A stretch of DNA of 64,000 nt from Oscillospiraceae bacterium (GCA_910575505.1 CAJTFK010000003.1:172291-236290); one strand, 5' to 3'; shown: positions 42,297 through 51,648, numbered from the stretch's first letter. The notes: a model not told the origin generated them from the letters alone. Program-made: numbers and translations.

Positions 42297-43631
42297 ATGA
42301 GTCTTGTCCAGCTGAAAACCGAACTGCGTCAGGAACTGAAGCTGACGCCCCAGCTCCTCCAGTCCATGGAGGTCCTGCAAATGACCTCTCAGGAGCTGCT
42401 GGAATACATCTCCCGCCAAACGGAGGAAAACCCCCTGTTGGACCAGTCCGACACGCCGGAACGGGCCTATGAGGAGCTCCGGCAGCAGGCCAGCTGGATT
42501 GACGGCGGCGTGGGGCGGGCCACCTTCGCCCATGAGGACGCCGCCCTGGCGGAGCCCGGCCGGGCGGACCGGGACCTTGAGAGCCTGTCCGCCTTCCTGC
42601 GGGACCAGCTGGAGCGGCAGCGCCTGCCCAAGCCCCTGCTGGCCCTGTCCGTGTACCTTGCGGAGCTGGTGGACGAAGACGGGTATCTGGCCCAGGAGGA
42701 CGTGAACGGCCTGTCGGAGCTGAACATCCCCCGGGAGCTGACCGGCAGGGCCCTGGAGCAGCTCCAGAGTCTGGACCCTCCCGGCGTGGGGGCGCGGTCC
42801 CTCTCCGAGTGCCTGGTGCTGCAATTAAAGCGCCGGGGGGAGACGAATCAGGCCGCGCTGGACATCGCCGCCCGGTTCCTGCCTGAGCTGGGCCGGAAGC
42901 ACTACGGAGCCATTGCCCAGAAGCTGGGCCTGTCTGTCAGCGAGGTAAAGGCCGCCGAAAAAATCATTTCCTCCCTGGAGCCCCATCCGGGCCGGGCCTT
43001 CCAGCCGGCGGAGCCGGCGGTCTATGTCCGTCCCGACGTGTTCGTGGCGGAGCTGGAGGGCGAATTGCGGGTCATCCTGAACGAGTACTATCTTCCCAGA
43101 GTCTCCGTTAACGATTACTATGTCCGGCTTATGAAGGAGTCCGACGAGAAGGAGACCCGGGATTATCTCCGCCAGAAGCTCCAGCAGGCCAAATGGCTTT
43201 TGGGCAGTCTGGAGCGCCGGGGCGGCACCCTCCGCCGATGCGCCGAGGCCATTCTGGAGGCACAGCGCCCCTTCTTCGCCGGGGACACCGCCGCCCTGGC
43301 CCCCATGACCCTGTCCTCCCTGGCGGAGCGGCTGGAGCTGCACACCTCCACCGTCTCCCGGGCAGTGCGGGGAAAATACCTCCAGTGCCGCCAGGGGACC
43401 TATCCCCTCCGTTATTTCTTCAGTCTGCCGGTCAGCGGGGGAGACGCCTCCCGTCAGGCGGTGAAGCACGCCCTGCTGCTGCTGGTCCGGGACGAGGACC
43501 CGGGCCGGCCCCTCAGCGACCAGCGTCTCTGCGCCCTGCTGGAGGCGGAGGGCATCTGTGTCGCCCGGCGGACGGTGGCCAAGTACCGGATGGAGCTGGG
43601 CATAGGCTCCTCGGCGGCCCGGAAAAAGTAA
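42297..43631 (+). CDS. rpoN: RNA polymerase sigma-54 factor
   Basis: 444 residues. Region I is complete: LKLTPQLLQSMEVLQMTSQELLEYI, rich in Gln and Leu; then an acidic spacer, the core-binding domain (LAELVDEDGYL, LEQLQSLDPPGVGARSLSECLVLQL), a helix-turn-helix (LSSLAERLELHTSTVSRAVRGKYLQ), and the RpoN box ARRTVAKYR near the C-terminus. It directs polymerase to -24/-12 promoters and needs an activator such as the neighbour at 40672. Confidence 0.97.
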   Translation: MSLVQLKTELRQELKLTPQLLQSMEVLQMTSQELLEYISRQTEENPLLDQSDTPERAYEELRQQASWIDGGVGRATFAHEDAALAEPGRADRDLESLSAFLRDQLERQRLPKPLLALSVYLAELVDEDGYLAQEDVNGLSELNIPRELTGRALEQLQSLDPPGVGARSLSECLVLQLKRRGETNQAALDIAARFLPELGRKHYGAIAQKLGLSVSEVKAAEKIISSLEPHPGRAFQPAEPAVYVRPDVFVAELEGELRVILNEYYLPRVSVNDYYVRLMKESDEKETRDYLRQKLQQAKWLLGSLERRGGTLRRCAEAILEAQRPFFAGDTAALAPMTLSSLAERLELHTSTVSRAVRGKYLQCRQGTYPLRYFFSLPVSGGDASRQAVKHALLLLVRDEDPGRPLSDQRLCALLEAEGICVARRTVAKYRMELGIGSSAARKK

Positions 43632-43656
43632 TTCCCCCTTATGCCGTATAACAGCA

Positions 43657-43690
43657 AACGCCCCGCCGTTTTTACAGACGGCGGGGCGTT
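43657..43690. terminator. Bidirectional terminator between rpoN and an SLH gene
   Basis: 13-bp stem AACGCCCCGCCGT (43657-43669) / ACGGCGGGGCGTT (43678-43690). Confidence 0.8.
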
Positions 43691-43720
43691 GTTGATAGAG
43701 GGTTTTCCGGCTTCGGGAGC

Positions 43721-45340
43721 TCATTGTGCCGCGCCGCCGCTTTCGGTCTTCTCCGGGGGAACGGAAGCGGCGTTGGCGGCCCGGTACAGGAAGGTCACAA
43801 TCTGGCCCCGGGTGCAGGGATCGCTGGGGGCGAAGATATCAGCGGTCTTGCCCGTGGTGACGCCCTGCTTCACGGCCCAGTCCACAGCGTCCAGGAGGTC
43901 GGGCCAGTACCACTGCTCACCGCCCGCTGGCTCCTCCGGCATATCGGCAAAGCTGGCCTTGGTCTCCGCTTTGGCGCTGCCGTTGGCTTTCCAGAGGAAG
44001 TACACAGCGTCTGCCCTGGTACAGGGTTCATTGGGGCTGAAGGTACCGGCATACTCCATGTCCATCTCCGCCGCCCACTGAACGGCTTTGTAGTAATAAG
44101 CGCCGGCATCGGTCACGTCCTCATATTGGCTCTCCGTCAGCTTGGGCTCCGGAGACCCGGCGGCCCGCCACAGGAAGGTAACGATCTGCGCCCGGGTGCA
44201 GCCCTCGCCGGGAGCGAAGGTGGTCTCGGTCTTGCCGTTGGTGATTTTCTGCTCTACGGCCCAGTCAATGGCGGCGGAGAAGGGGGATCCGGCGGCCACA
44301 TCGGTGAACTTGGGGGCAGCAGGGGATTCGGTCCGCGCACCGGGCTTCACATTCTGCACCTGGGGCACATTTTTGGCCGCGTCATAGGTCTCGGAGGCGT
44401 CATAGTTGAATTCCAGCTCGGTGGTAATCTGGTCGCTCTTGGGAAGGAACCAGATGGCCCCGTCCAGACTCATGGTGCACTCGGCCAGCAGGACCGCGCC
44501 CCGGGGCACCTGATCGGCCACGTCCAGCTTGCCGTCCAGGTCGAAGAAATACATGGTGCCGCAGTTGTTTGCGTCGGGGGTAATATCTTCCCCCTTCATT
44601 TTTTTGTTGCTTCCCTTGTAGACTACTTTGCAGTCAATGTTGGGACCTTCGCCGGCGCCGCCGGCTTTGGTGGCCAGCTTATAGTCCCAGCGGGAGGCAA
44701 AGTAGATGCCGTTTTCGTCCGGCTCCAGCATCGTGCGGATTTCCTTGGTCTCATCTGTGGTGCCCTTGCAGTTTTTAAAGTCCTGAATCAGCTGTACAGA
44801 GCCGGCGGGGGCCTCCACCTGAGCCTGGGCGGCGGAATCCAGGGGAAATGCGTCCACATTGTTCTCTTCGGCGGGGGTGGCGTCCTTGTACTGGAACTTG
44901 ACCGCCAGATCCAGCCCCTCGGTTTTGGGCATGGCCACCACGGTCCAGTTGGTCAGGTCAACCTTGAACTTGGCAATCTTTTTCGCCTCGTCGGGGGCGC
45001 TTTCGGTGCCAGCAATCACCTTGCCGTCCAGCTCGTAGACGCTGATTTTCACATCCTCCAGGCCCTCCAGATTCATGTCCTTGGTCTTGACCTTATAGTC
45101 TTCGCCGTTATAGGTAACCGTCAGGCTGATGCTTTCCACATCGTATTTCCAGGGGGAAATGTAGTAGCCGCCTTCCACCTCCACATAGGTGGCCGTGCCC
45201 TTTCCATCGTCCACGCCTTCCATCTGGAAGTCATGTTTGACTTTCATTTCGTTGGCTGTATAGATGGTGCTGGCGGCGGCAAAGGGAATCATGGCGCAGG
45301 TCATAACCAGCACCAGGACCAGGGACAGGATTTTTTTCAT
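43721..45340 (-). CDS. SLH-domain secreted protein
   Basis: 539 residues from ATG 45340 (GGAGG ahead); signal peptide MKKILSLVLVLVMTCAMIPFAAA. Residues about 25-345 form an unrecognised beta-rich extracellular region with two similar-looking halves (ESISLTVTYNGEDYKV...; NIDCKVVYKGSNKKMKGED). Three SLH repeats close the protein: AAIDWAVEQKITNGKTETTF, AVQWAAEMDMEYAGTFSPNE and AVDWAVKQGVTTGKTADIF, each ending in a CTRAQIVTFLWRA-type helix. Attached to the wall polymer; function otherwise unknown. Confidence 0.85.
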   Translation of the reverse strand: MKKILSLVLVLVMTCAMIPFAAASTIYTANEMKVKHDFQMEGVDDGKGTATYVEVEGGYYISPWKYDVESISLTVTYNGEDYKVKTKDMNLEGLEDVKISVYELDGKVIAGTESAPDEAKKIAKFKVDLTNWTVVAMPKTEGLDLAVKFQYKDATPAEENNVDAFPLDSAAQAQVEAPAGSVQLIQDFKNCKGTTDETKEIRTMLEPDENGIYFASRWDYKLATKAGGAGEGPNIDCKVVYKGSNKKMKGEDITPDANNCGTMYFFDLDGKLDVADQVPRGAVLLAECTMSLDGAIWFLPKSDQITTELEFNYDASETYDAAKNVPQVQNVKPGARTESPAAPKFTDVAAGSPFSAAIDWAVEQKITNGKTETTFAPGEGCTRAQIVTFLWRAAGSPEPKLTESQYEDVTDAGAYYYKAVQWAAEMDMEYAGTFSPNEPCTRADAVYFLWKANGSAKAETKASFADMPEEPAGGEQWYWPDLLDAVDWAVKQGVTTGKTADIFAPSDPCTRGQIVTFLYRAANAASVPPEKTESGGAAQ

Positions 45341-45389
45341 AGCAATGCCTCCATTCCGATTTTGTGCAGTATCCCATTTGACTGTTTTC

Positions 45390-45418
45390 AGTATAGCATC
45401 AGAATCTGTCGCTTTCAA
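45390..45418 (-). promoter_or_regulatory. Promoter of the SLH gene
   Basis: Minus strand: TTGAAA (45413-45418), 17 bp, TATACT (45390-45395) with extended -10 TG. Confidence 0.75.
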
Positions 45419-45503
45419 CTAAAGCGCCGCTGAAAACAGAGGGATCTTACTGGCGATAATAACGACATATTTCCGGTTTTTTCAAAAATTTACGGCAAAG
45501 TGC

Positions 45504-45543
45504 AAAAAGACTCCCGCCCATATCTGACAGGCGGGAGTCTTTG
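45504..45543 (-). terminator. Terminator after serA
   Basis: AAAGACTCCCGCC (45506-45518) / GGCGGGAGTCTTT (45530-45542); A-rich on its left, giving a T run on the minus strand. Confidence 0.85.
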
Positions 45544-45554
45544 CCGGTTGATAT

Positions 45555-46463
45555 TTAGAAATTCTCGATGATGTCCACCAGCTCTGCGCCGATGCGCTTC
45601 TGGGCCTCTTTGGTGCCTGCGCCAATGTGGGGCGTGCAGGAAACCGCAGGGTGCTGGGCCAGGGCCCAGTTTGGGTCCTTCTCACTCATCCACACGTCCA
45701 GACCTGCGGCCCGGACCTTGCTGGAGTTCAGAGCATCCAGCAGGGCGGCCTCGTCCACGTTGCTGCCCCGGGAGACGTTGATAATCACCACGCCGTCCTT
45801 CATCTTCGCCAGAGACTCCCCATCCACCAGGGCCTTGTCGCCGCCGGGGGCACAGAGGATGATGATGTCGGAGCCGGACAGCAGCTCGTCCATGGAGACG
45901 AACTTCATGGTCTCGCATTCGCAGCCCTCGGGCTTGTTGCGGTGGACGGTGGAGAGGACATTCATGCCCAGAGCCTGGCACTTTGCGCCCACCATCCGGC
46001 CGATGCGGCCATAGCCGATGACGCCGGCGGTTTTGCCGGAGAGCTCAAAGCCCTTGGAATAGGCTTTTTTCTCCCATTTGTTCTCCCGCATGGTATGGCC
46101 CGCAATGGAGATATTCCGGGCGCAGGAGAACAGCAGGGCCAGGGCCAGCTCCGCCACGGCGTTGGAGGAGGCCCGGGGGGTATTCTTCACGGTGATGCCC
46201 GCCGCCTCGGCGTACTTCACGGCGATGTTGTCCACGCCCACGCCGGCCCGGACAATCAGCTTCAGCCGGCTTCCCTTGGCGGCGTCAATCTGGGGCTCCT
46301 TGATCTTGGTGGCAGAACGGATGATAACCGCGTCGAAATCCCGCAGGGCATTGCCCAGGGCGTCGGGCTCATAGAACTGCTCTACCACCTCACAGCCGTC
46401 CGCCCGGAGCTTCGCAACGGCGGAGGCGTCCATTCCATCAGTGACCAATACGCGATTTAACAT
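45555..46463 (-). CDS. serA: D-3-phosphoglycerate dehydrogenase (short form)
   Basis: 302 residues from ATG 46463 (AAAGGGGA). NAD-dependent 2-hydroxyacid dehydrogenase: VIGYGRIGRMVGAKCQALGM (Rossmann), catalytic Arg in IINVSRGSNVDEAAL, Glu in the LDVWMSEKDP region and His in TPHIGAGTKEAQ. It oxidises 3-phosphoglycerate to 3-phosphohydroxypyruvate, first step of serine synthesis. It lacks the C-terminal ACT domain used for serine feedback in longer forms. serC lies upstream on the same strand. Confidence 0.92.
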   Translation of the reverse strand: MLNRVLVTDGMDASAVAKLRADGCEVVEQFYEPDALGNALRDFDAVIIRSATKIKEPQIDAAKGSRLKLIVRAGVGVDNIAVKYAEAAGITVKNTPRASSNAVAELALALLFSCARNISIAGHTMRENKWEKKAYSKGFELSGKTAGVIGYGRIGRMVGAKCQALGMNVLSTVHRNKPEGCECETMKFVSMDELLSGSDIIILCAPGGDKALVDGESLAKMKDGVVIINVSRGSNVDEAALLDALNSSKVRAAGLDVWMSEKDPNWALAQHPAVSCTPHIGAGTKEAQKRIGAELVDIIENF

Positions 46464-46545
46464 GATATATTCCCCTTTCATTCGTTCTCGATGCACCCCA
46501 GGGGCATCGACAGCGCAAGGGTTCACGCCCATTGGGGGACAGGCG

Positions 46546-46649
46546 TCGAAAATTAGGAATGAGGAATTAGGAATTAGAACGCTCCGACTCAGGCGCAAAA
46601 ACACGCGGAGCCGGGAATTCCTGACTCCTAATCCCTAATTCCTAATTTT
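46546..46649. repeat. Low-complexity inverted repeat between serC and serA
   Basis: Left side repeats GGAATTAGGAATTAG-type units (about 46551-46578); right side (46623-46649) carries the complement, CCTAATCCCTAATTCCTAA. A GC-rich hairpin fills the centre. Similar wording recurs near 50430-50465 and 55965-55985. Confidence 0.5.
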
Positions 46650-47738
46650 TCAGGCGTGCTCCGCCTCATACTTCTTCAAAAACTCCACCAGGGCCTCCAC
46701 GCCTTCCTTGGGCATGGCGTTGTAAATGGAGGCCCGGAGACCGCCCACGCTCTTGTGGCCCTTCAGGTTGTCGAAGCCCGCGGCCTTGCTGGCGGCCACC
46801 ACGTCGGCGTCCTGCTCCTTGCTGGGGGTCACGAAAGGAACGTTCATCAGGGAACGGTCCTCCTTCCGGACGGCGCCGGTGAAGAGCCTGCTGGAATCCA
46901 GGAAGTCATAGAGAATTTTGGCCTTCTCTTCGTTGCGGGCGTTCATGGCCTCCAGGCCGCCGTTGTCCAGCAGATACTTGAAGACCTTGCCGCAGCAGTA
47001 GATAGCCCAGCAGTTGGGGGTGTTATACAGAGAGTCGTTGTCCGCGTGGGTCTTGTAGCTCATATAGGTGGGCACAAATTTGGGCAGATCCTCCCGGATC
47101 AGGTCCTCCCGGATGATGACCACGGCCATGCCGGCGGGCCCCACGTTCTTCTGCACGCCGCCCCAGATAAGGCCGTACTTGCTCACGTCGCAGGGCCGGG
47201 AGAGGAACATGCTGGACTGATCGGACACCAGCACCTTGCCCTTGGTGTTGGGCAGATTGAAATAGGTGGTGCCATTGATGGTCTCATTTTCGCAGATATA
47301 GACATAGTCCGCGTTCTCCGGGATGTCCAGGTCCGAGCAGTCGGGGATATAGGAGAAGTTCCTGTCGGCGGAGGAGGCGACAATTTTCACCTCGCCGTAT
47401 TTCTTCGCCTCGGCAATGGCCTTCTTGGACCACGCGCCGGTCTCCACATAGCAGCCCACGCCGTTCTTCATCAGATTCATGGCCACCATGGCGAACTGCA
47501 CCGTCCCGCCGCCCTGAATGAAGAGAACCTTGTAGTTGTCGGGAATGCCCATGAGCTTCCGCAGGTCCGCCTCGGCCTCGTCCCGAATCTGCTGGAAGAC
47601 CTTGGACCGGTGGCTCATCTCCATGACGCACATGCCGCTTCCGCGGTAGTTCATCATCTCGGCGGCGATTTCCTCAAGAACTGGCTCCGGCATCATGGCA
47701 GGACCGGCAGAGAAGTTATAAGTGCGTCCGTATTTCAT
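46650..47738 (-). CDS. serC: Phosphoserine aminotransferase
   Basis: 362 residues from ATG 47738 (GGAGG). Class V aminotransferase opening YNFSAGPAMMPEPVLEEIA; VLFIQGGGTVQFAMV; PLP-lysine region in GGVQKNVGPAGMAVVII; and the C-terminal KGHKSVGGLRASIYNAMP. Converts 3-phosphohydroxypyruvate and glutamate to phosphoserine; also used in vitamin B6 synthesis in some bacteria. Upstream of serA with a 187-bp repeat-containing gap. No serB in the window. Confidence 0.96.
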   Translation of the reverse strand: MKYGRTYNFSAGPAMMPEPVLEEIAAEMMNYRGSGMCVMEMSHRSKVFQQIRDEAEADLRKLMGIPDNYKVLFIQGGGTVQFAMVAMNLMKNGVGCYVETGAWSKKAIAEAKKYGEVKIVASSADRNFSYIPDCSDLDIPENADYVYICENETINGTTYFNLPNTKGKVLVSDQSSMFLSRPCDVSKYGLIWGGVQKNVGPAGMAVVIIREDLIREDLPKFVPTYMSYKTHADNDSLYNTPNCWAIYCCGKVFKYLLDNGGLEAMNARNEEKAKILYDFLDSSRLFTGAVRKEDRSLMNVPFVTPSKEQDADVVAASKAAGFDNLKGHKSVGGLRASIYNAMPKEGVEALVEFLKKYEAEHA

Positions 47739-47792
47739 ACTTGTTCCTCCAATTATATGATTCACAGGAATGGGGCGTCTGCTTCTTTTTTC

Positions 47793-47821
47793 AGTATAAG
47801 ACATCAGACCACACAAATCAA
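47793..47821 (-). promoter_or_regulatory. Promoter of serC
   Basis: Minus strand: TTGATT (47816-47821), 17 bp, TATACT (47793-47798), about 55 bp before the ATG. Confidence 0.75.
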
Positions 47822-47962
47822 CCTATATTTAAAATTTTTCAGACCGTCTAAAAAAATGTTAGGTTTTTGTGCAGAATCGCCATATCCGCTCCGTCCCGCA
47901 GGCGTTATTTTATATTTTCCACGGTGGAATTTTCAAAACAGACGAAAATACGCTGGGTTCCC

Positions 47963-47990
47963 TTGCATTCTCCCGGAAAAAGTTTATACT
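47963..47990 (+). promoter_or_regulatory. Promoter of the CLC channel gene
   Basis: TTGCAT (47963-47968), 16 bp, TATACT (47985-47990). A short palindrome TTCCAC-G-GTGGAA is nearby at 47917-47929. Confidence 0.6.
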
Positions 47991-48075
47991 GGTGTTAAGA
48001 AGTCGTTAAGGAACAGCCTCCGCCGCCGGTTCGGGGCAGGCGGAGGGTTGCCTTCTCCGGGAGGATGGTGCTATC

Positions 48076-49413
48076 ATGAAACGATTGAGGGAAACTCTGG
48101 TCCGCTGGAGCGGAGAATGCGTGCTGTACGCCGTGACCATGGGAAAGTGGCTGCTGCTGTCGGCGGCGGTGGGTCTGGCCAGCGGCGTGATAGGCGGGGC
48201 CTTTCACGCCGCCGTAGAGGAGGGCAGCGCCCTGCGGGAGGCACACCCCTGGCTGCTGTGGTGCCTGCCTCTGGCGGGTCTGGCCATTGTGGGGCTCTAC
48301 AAGCTGCTGAAAACCGAGGGCCAGGGGACCAACAATGTCTTCGACCAGGTCCGGCAGGGCCGGGCCCTGTCTCTCCGCCTGCTGCCGGCCATTTTTTTCA
48401 GCACCATCCTCACCCACCTCTGCGGCGGCTCCGCCGGCCGGGAGGGAGCGGCCCTGCAGATGGGCGGCGTCCTGGGCTATCAGGCCGGGCGGCTCTGCCG
48501 CCTGGACGACGCGGACCTCCGCACCGCCACCATGACCGGCATGGCCGCCTTTTTCTCCGCCCTCTTCGGCACGCCTCTCTCCGCCGCCATCTTCGCCATC
48601 GCGGTCATCAGCATCGGGGCCGTTTACCACGCGGCCCTGGTCCCCTGTCTGACAGCGGCCCTCACCGCCTACGGCGTGGCCCGGCGCATGGGCATGGAGC
48701 CTACCCATTTCACGGCGGCCGTCCCCGTCCTCAGTCCAGGGGCCCTGATTCGGGTAGGGGTGCTGGCGGCGCTGTGCGGCCTGATGTCCATGGTGTTCTG
48801 CGCCGTCATCCACGGGACGGAGCACCACCTGAGAAAGCGCCTGCCCAATCCCTGGCTGCGGGTCTTCGCCGGAGGCTGCGCCGTAACCGCCCTGACGCTG
48901 CTCTGCGGAACCACCGACTACAACGGCGCGGGCATGGGCGTGATTGCCGCCGCCGTGGAGCAGGGAAGCGTCCGGCCCGAGGCCTTCGCCCTGAAGCTGC
49001 TGTTCACCGCCGTCACCCTGGGGGCCGGCTTCAAGGGCGGCGAGGTGGTGCCCTCCTTCTTTGTGGGGGCTGCCTTTGGCGGCGCGGTGGGGCCGCTGCT
49101 GGGCCTGCCCGCCGGATTTGCCGCCGAGGTGGGGCTTGTAGCCCTGTTCTGCGGCGCGGCCAACTGCCCCATCGCCTCCATCATTTTGTCGGTGGAGCTC
49201 TTCGGGGCGGAAGGACTGCTGTATTACGCCCTGGCCTGCGGCGTCAGTTATATGGTCTCCGGCCGGGGCGGCCTGTATTCCAGCCAGGCCATTCTGTACT
49301 CGAAGTGGAAGCTCCCCGCCACCGCCGCCGGCATGACGGTTCCCGCCCCGGGGACGGAGGCCGGCGAAGAAAGAAGGACTGTTCATGAAGCCTCAGCGGG
49401 ACGTATCCGTTGA
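48076..49413 (+). CDS. CLC-family chloride/fluoride channel or antiporter
   Basis: 445 residues, about ten or more membrane helices, GGGAGG site. CLC signatures: GGSAGREGAALQMGG, including the gating Glu of the GREG motif, and GAGFKGGEVVPSFFVGAAFG. The GREGxxxQMG and GFKGGEV wording is closer to the fluoride-exporting CLC-F branch than to classical chloride exchangers, but this rests on memory of the family. No fluoride riboswitch motif was seen upstream. Overlaps the next gene by 29 bp. Confidence 0.85.
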   Translation: MKRLRETLVRWSGECVLYAVTMGKWLLLSAAVGLASGVIGGAFHAAVEEGSALREAHPWLLWCLPLAGLAIVGLYKLLKTEGQGTNNVFDQVRQGRALSLRLLPAIFFSTILTHLCGGSAGREGAALQMGGVLGYQAGRLCRLDDADLRTATMTGMAAFFSALFGTPLSAAIFAIAVISIGAVYHAALVPCLTAALTAYGVARRMGMEPTHFTAAVPVLSPGALIRVGVLAALCGLMSMVFCAVIHGTEHHLRKRLPNPWLRVFAGGCAVTALTLLCGTTDYNGAGMGVIAAAVEQGSVRPEAFALKLLFTAVTLGAGFKGGEVVPSFFVGAAFGGAVGPLLGLPAGFAAEVGLVALFCGAANCPIASIILSVELFGAEGLLYYALACGVSYMVSGRGGLYSSQAILYSKWKLPATAAGMTVPAPGTEAGEERRTVHEASAGRIR

Positions 49414-50425
49414 TCTCGTCAAAACCCTTGCGATTGTCTCCGTGCTGTTGATTCACGTCTCTGCCCCGGGTCTCTCCGGCGCGGAGGTGGGTTCCCCCCG
49501 GTGGCTGACCTGCCTGTTCTGGGACAGTATTTCCCGCATGGCGGTGCCTCTGTTCCTCATGGCCAGCGGCGCGCTGCTGCTGGACCCGGAACGGCCTCTG
49601 CCCCTTCGGAAGCTCTATGGGAAAAACATCCCCCGCCTGCTGATTGCCCTGCTGTTCTGGGCGGCGTGCTATAAGCTCTTCGACTTGGTGCTCTGGGGCG
49701 GTATTGACCGCTGGACCCTGGAGCAGTCGTTCAAGGAAGTGCTGCTGTTCAAGCACGAGGAACACCTTTACTATCTTCACATCATGCTCCTGGTCTACGC
49801 CTTCCTGCCCCTGACCCGCCTCCTTGTCCAGCACGGGGACCGGAGGCTGCTGGAATACGGCCTGGGGCTGTGGTTCCTACTGGGCATCCTCTATCCCACG
49901 GTCCGGACCTTCTGGCCCTTCACCCTGCTGACGGGCATCCCCGTCCAGTGGCGGATGAACATGACCTACGCCTCCATCGGCTACACTCTGCTGGGCTGGT
50001 ATCTGGTGAAATACCGTCCCTGCATCCGGACGGGGACCTCCCTTTTAATGCTGCTGGCAGGCATCTGCGTCACCTTCGGCGGCAGCTGGACCCAGTCCGC
50101 CGCCGCCGGGAAACTGGACACCCACTTCCTGGAGGGCATGGGCGTGGGGGTCTTCCTGGTGGCCCTGGGCAGCTGGGGGCTGTGCCGGAGCCTCCGGCTC
50201 TCCGGCCCGGCGGTCCGGGTGGTGACATACATTTCCAAAGCCTCCTTCTGCGTCTTCCTCACCCATGTTTTCTTTCTCAAGGGCCTGCTTCAGCTGGGAA
50301 TCAGCGCCAGGAGTGGCCCCGCCATCGTCACCGTGCCCCTGATCTCGGCGCTGCTGCTGGGGTGCGGCTGCGGCGTGTACGCCCTGCTGTCCCACATTCC
50401 GGGGGTCCGGCGCTGGCTGGTCTGA
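49385..50425 (+). CDS. Acyltransferase family 3 membrane protein
   Basis: 346 residues and about ten hydrophobic spans; AAGGA site in the end of the CLC gene. The opening DVSVDLVKTLAIVSVLLIHV with its His and the following SRMAVPLFLMASGALLL are diagnostic of the Acyl_transf_3/OafA family, which acylates surface sugars or lipids in the membrane. Substrate unknown; coupling to the CLC gene may be incidental. Confidence 0.9.
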   Translation: MKPQRDVSVDLVKTLAIVSVLLIHVSAPGLSGAEVGSPRWLTCLFWDSISRMAVPLFLMASGALLLDPERPLPLRKLYGKNIPRLLIALLFWAACYKLFDLVLWGGIDRWTLEQSFKEVLLFKHEEHLYYLHIMLLVYAFLPLTRLLVQHGDRRLLEYGLGLWFLLGILYPTVRTFWPFTLLTGIPVQWRMNMTYASIGYTLLGWYLVKYRPCIRTGTSLLMLLAGICVTFGGSWTQSAAAGKLDTHFLEGMGVGVFLVALGSWGLCRSLRLSGPAVRVVTYISKASFCVFLTHVFFLKGLLQLGISARSGPAIVTVPLISALLLGCGCGVYALLSHIPGVRRWLV

Positions 50426-50641
50426 TCCGGTCAGGAACGAGGAATGAGCGGTCAGGAATTAGAGATTGGCCCGGTCGGGAGCGGAGCACGGAAGCAGACT
50501 GCCGTGGGGGCTGCGTCTCCGCGGTCCGGCTTCCGGGGCCGCGGGTTTCCGCCGCGGCACAAAAATCCTCATTCTTCATCACATAAAAGTCCGCTTCCCG
50601 GGAAAAGCTGTGTCAAAGACATGCTTCCGGGAGGCGCTTTT

Positions 50642-51385
50642 ATGTTTGACGTTCAAAATCTGCCCCTCTGGCAGTCCGTGAGCCTGACGGGCCTCACCAC
50701 GCTGCTGTCCATTCTGGCGCTCTTTCTGCTGACCAAGCTGATGGGGGCCAAGCAGGTATCTCAGATGACCATGTTCGACTATGTGGTGGGCATCACCATC
50801 GGCTCCTCCGCCGCCGAGCTGGCCACGGAGCTGGAGGAGCCCCACAAGCCCCTGACGGCCATCATCCTCTATGGATTGATCGCGCTGGGCATTTCCATCC
50901 TCTCCTGCAAGTCCCTGAAGGCCCGGGCCTTCATGCAGGGCAAGCCCCTGATTCTATTGCAGGACGGCGTCATTTACCGGGACAACCTGAAAAAGGCCCG
51001 GCTGGACCTGAATGAGTTCCTGACCTACTGCCGCATCGGCGGATGGTTTGACCTGAGCCAGCTTCAGACGGCGGTATTCGAGCACAACGGTACCGTCAGC
51101 TTCCTGCCCAGGGAGACGGACCGCCCCGCCACTCCAAACGACCTGAATCTGGAGCCGAAGCAGTCCTGGCTTCAGACCCCCTTTGTCATGGACGGGAAGC
51201 TGCTGGCGGGCAACCTCCGCCAGGCAGGGAAAGAGGACGCCTGGGTCCACCGAGCCCTCCTCCGTCAGGGCTACCGGGACGAGAAGGAGGTATTCCTGGC
51301 GCTGTGGGACGGCAGGGAGACGCTGACCGTATTTCCCATGGACCCCAAAAAACGGACCGCGGAGCAAACACGGACACCCGAATAA
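50642..51385 (+). CDS. DUF421 (YetF-like) membrane protein
   Basis: 247 residues from ATG 50642 (GGGAGGCG). Three N-terminal membrane spans (LTTLLSILALFLLTKLMGAK, FDYVVGITIGSSAAELATE, AIILYGLIALGISIL), then a cytosolic domain with GKPLILLQDGVIYRDNLKKARL and DLNEFLTYCRIGGWFDLSQL, the YetF family core. Paralogues in spore formers affect germinant entry or stress; no role can be assigned here. Confidence 0.9.
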   Translation: MFDVQNLPLWQSVSLTGLTTLLSILALFLLTKLMGAKQVSQMTMFDYVVGITIGSSAAELATELEEPHKPLTAIILYGLIALGISILSCKSLKARAFMQGKPLILLQDGVIYRDNLKKARLDLNEFLTYCRIGGWFDLSQLQTAVFEHNGTVSFLPRETDRPATPNDLNLEPKQSWLQTPFVMDGKLLAGNLRQAGKEDAWVHRALLRQGYRDEKEVFLALWDGRETLTVFPMDPKKRTAEQTRTPE

Positions 51386-51409
51386 GACGGGTCCGGCGGA
51401 AAAATTTTC

Positions 51410-51439
51410 AAAGGCGAGGGCTGAATGCCCCCGCCTTTT
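51410..51439 (+). terminator. Terminator after the YetF-like gene
   Basis: AAAGGCGAGGGC / GCCCCCGCCTTT stem with TGAAT loop, ending in four T. Confidence 0.65.
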
Positions 51440-51462
51440 CATAAGGTTTCTCAGGTGATCCT

Positions 51463-51648
51463 ATGAGAAGCTCCAACTGCAACCCCCTGGCCCTGACCAC
51501 CGCCGTCAATACCCTGGCGGTGGCCATTGCCGCCCAGCTGAACGAAAACGAGCTGGCCCTGCTGGCGGCCATCCTGACCCAGCTGGCAGATACGCTGGAA
51601 ACCATCGCCGCCCAGCGGGAATTCTGTGCGCCGCCTCCGGCGGAATGA
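51463..51648 (+). CDS. Small helical protein (DUF6774-like)
   Basis: 61 residues, start ATG 51463 with AGGTGATCC ahead. ALTTAVNTLAVAIAAQLNENELALLAAILTQLADTLETIAAQR matches small clostridial proteins that follow this NxLA...LAxxLTQLGDTLxTIAAQR layout. Two amphipathic helices, two Cys (residues 6 and 55). Function unknown. Confidence 0.65.
   Translation: MRSSNCNPLALTTAVNTLAVAIAAQLNENELALLAAILTQLADTLETIAAQREFCAPPPAE

Noticed and set aside
47990..48075. Fluoride riboswitch before the CLC gene
   Set aside because: None of the conserved loop sequences I would expect were seen.
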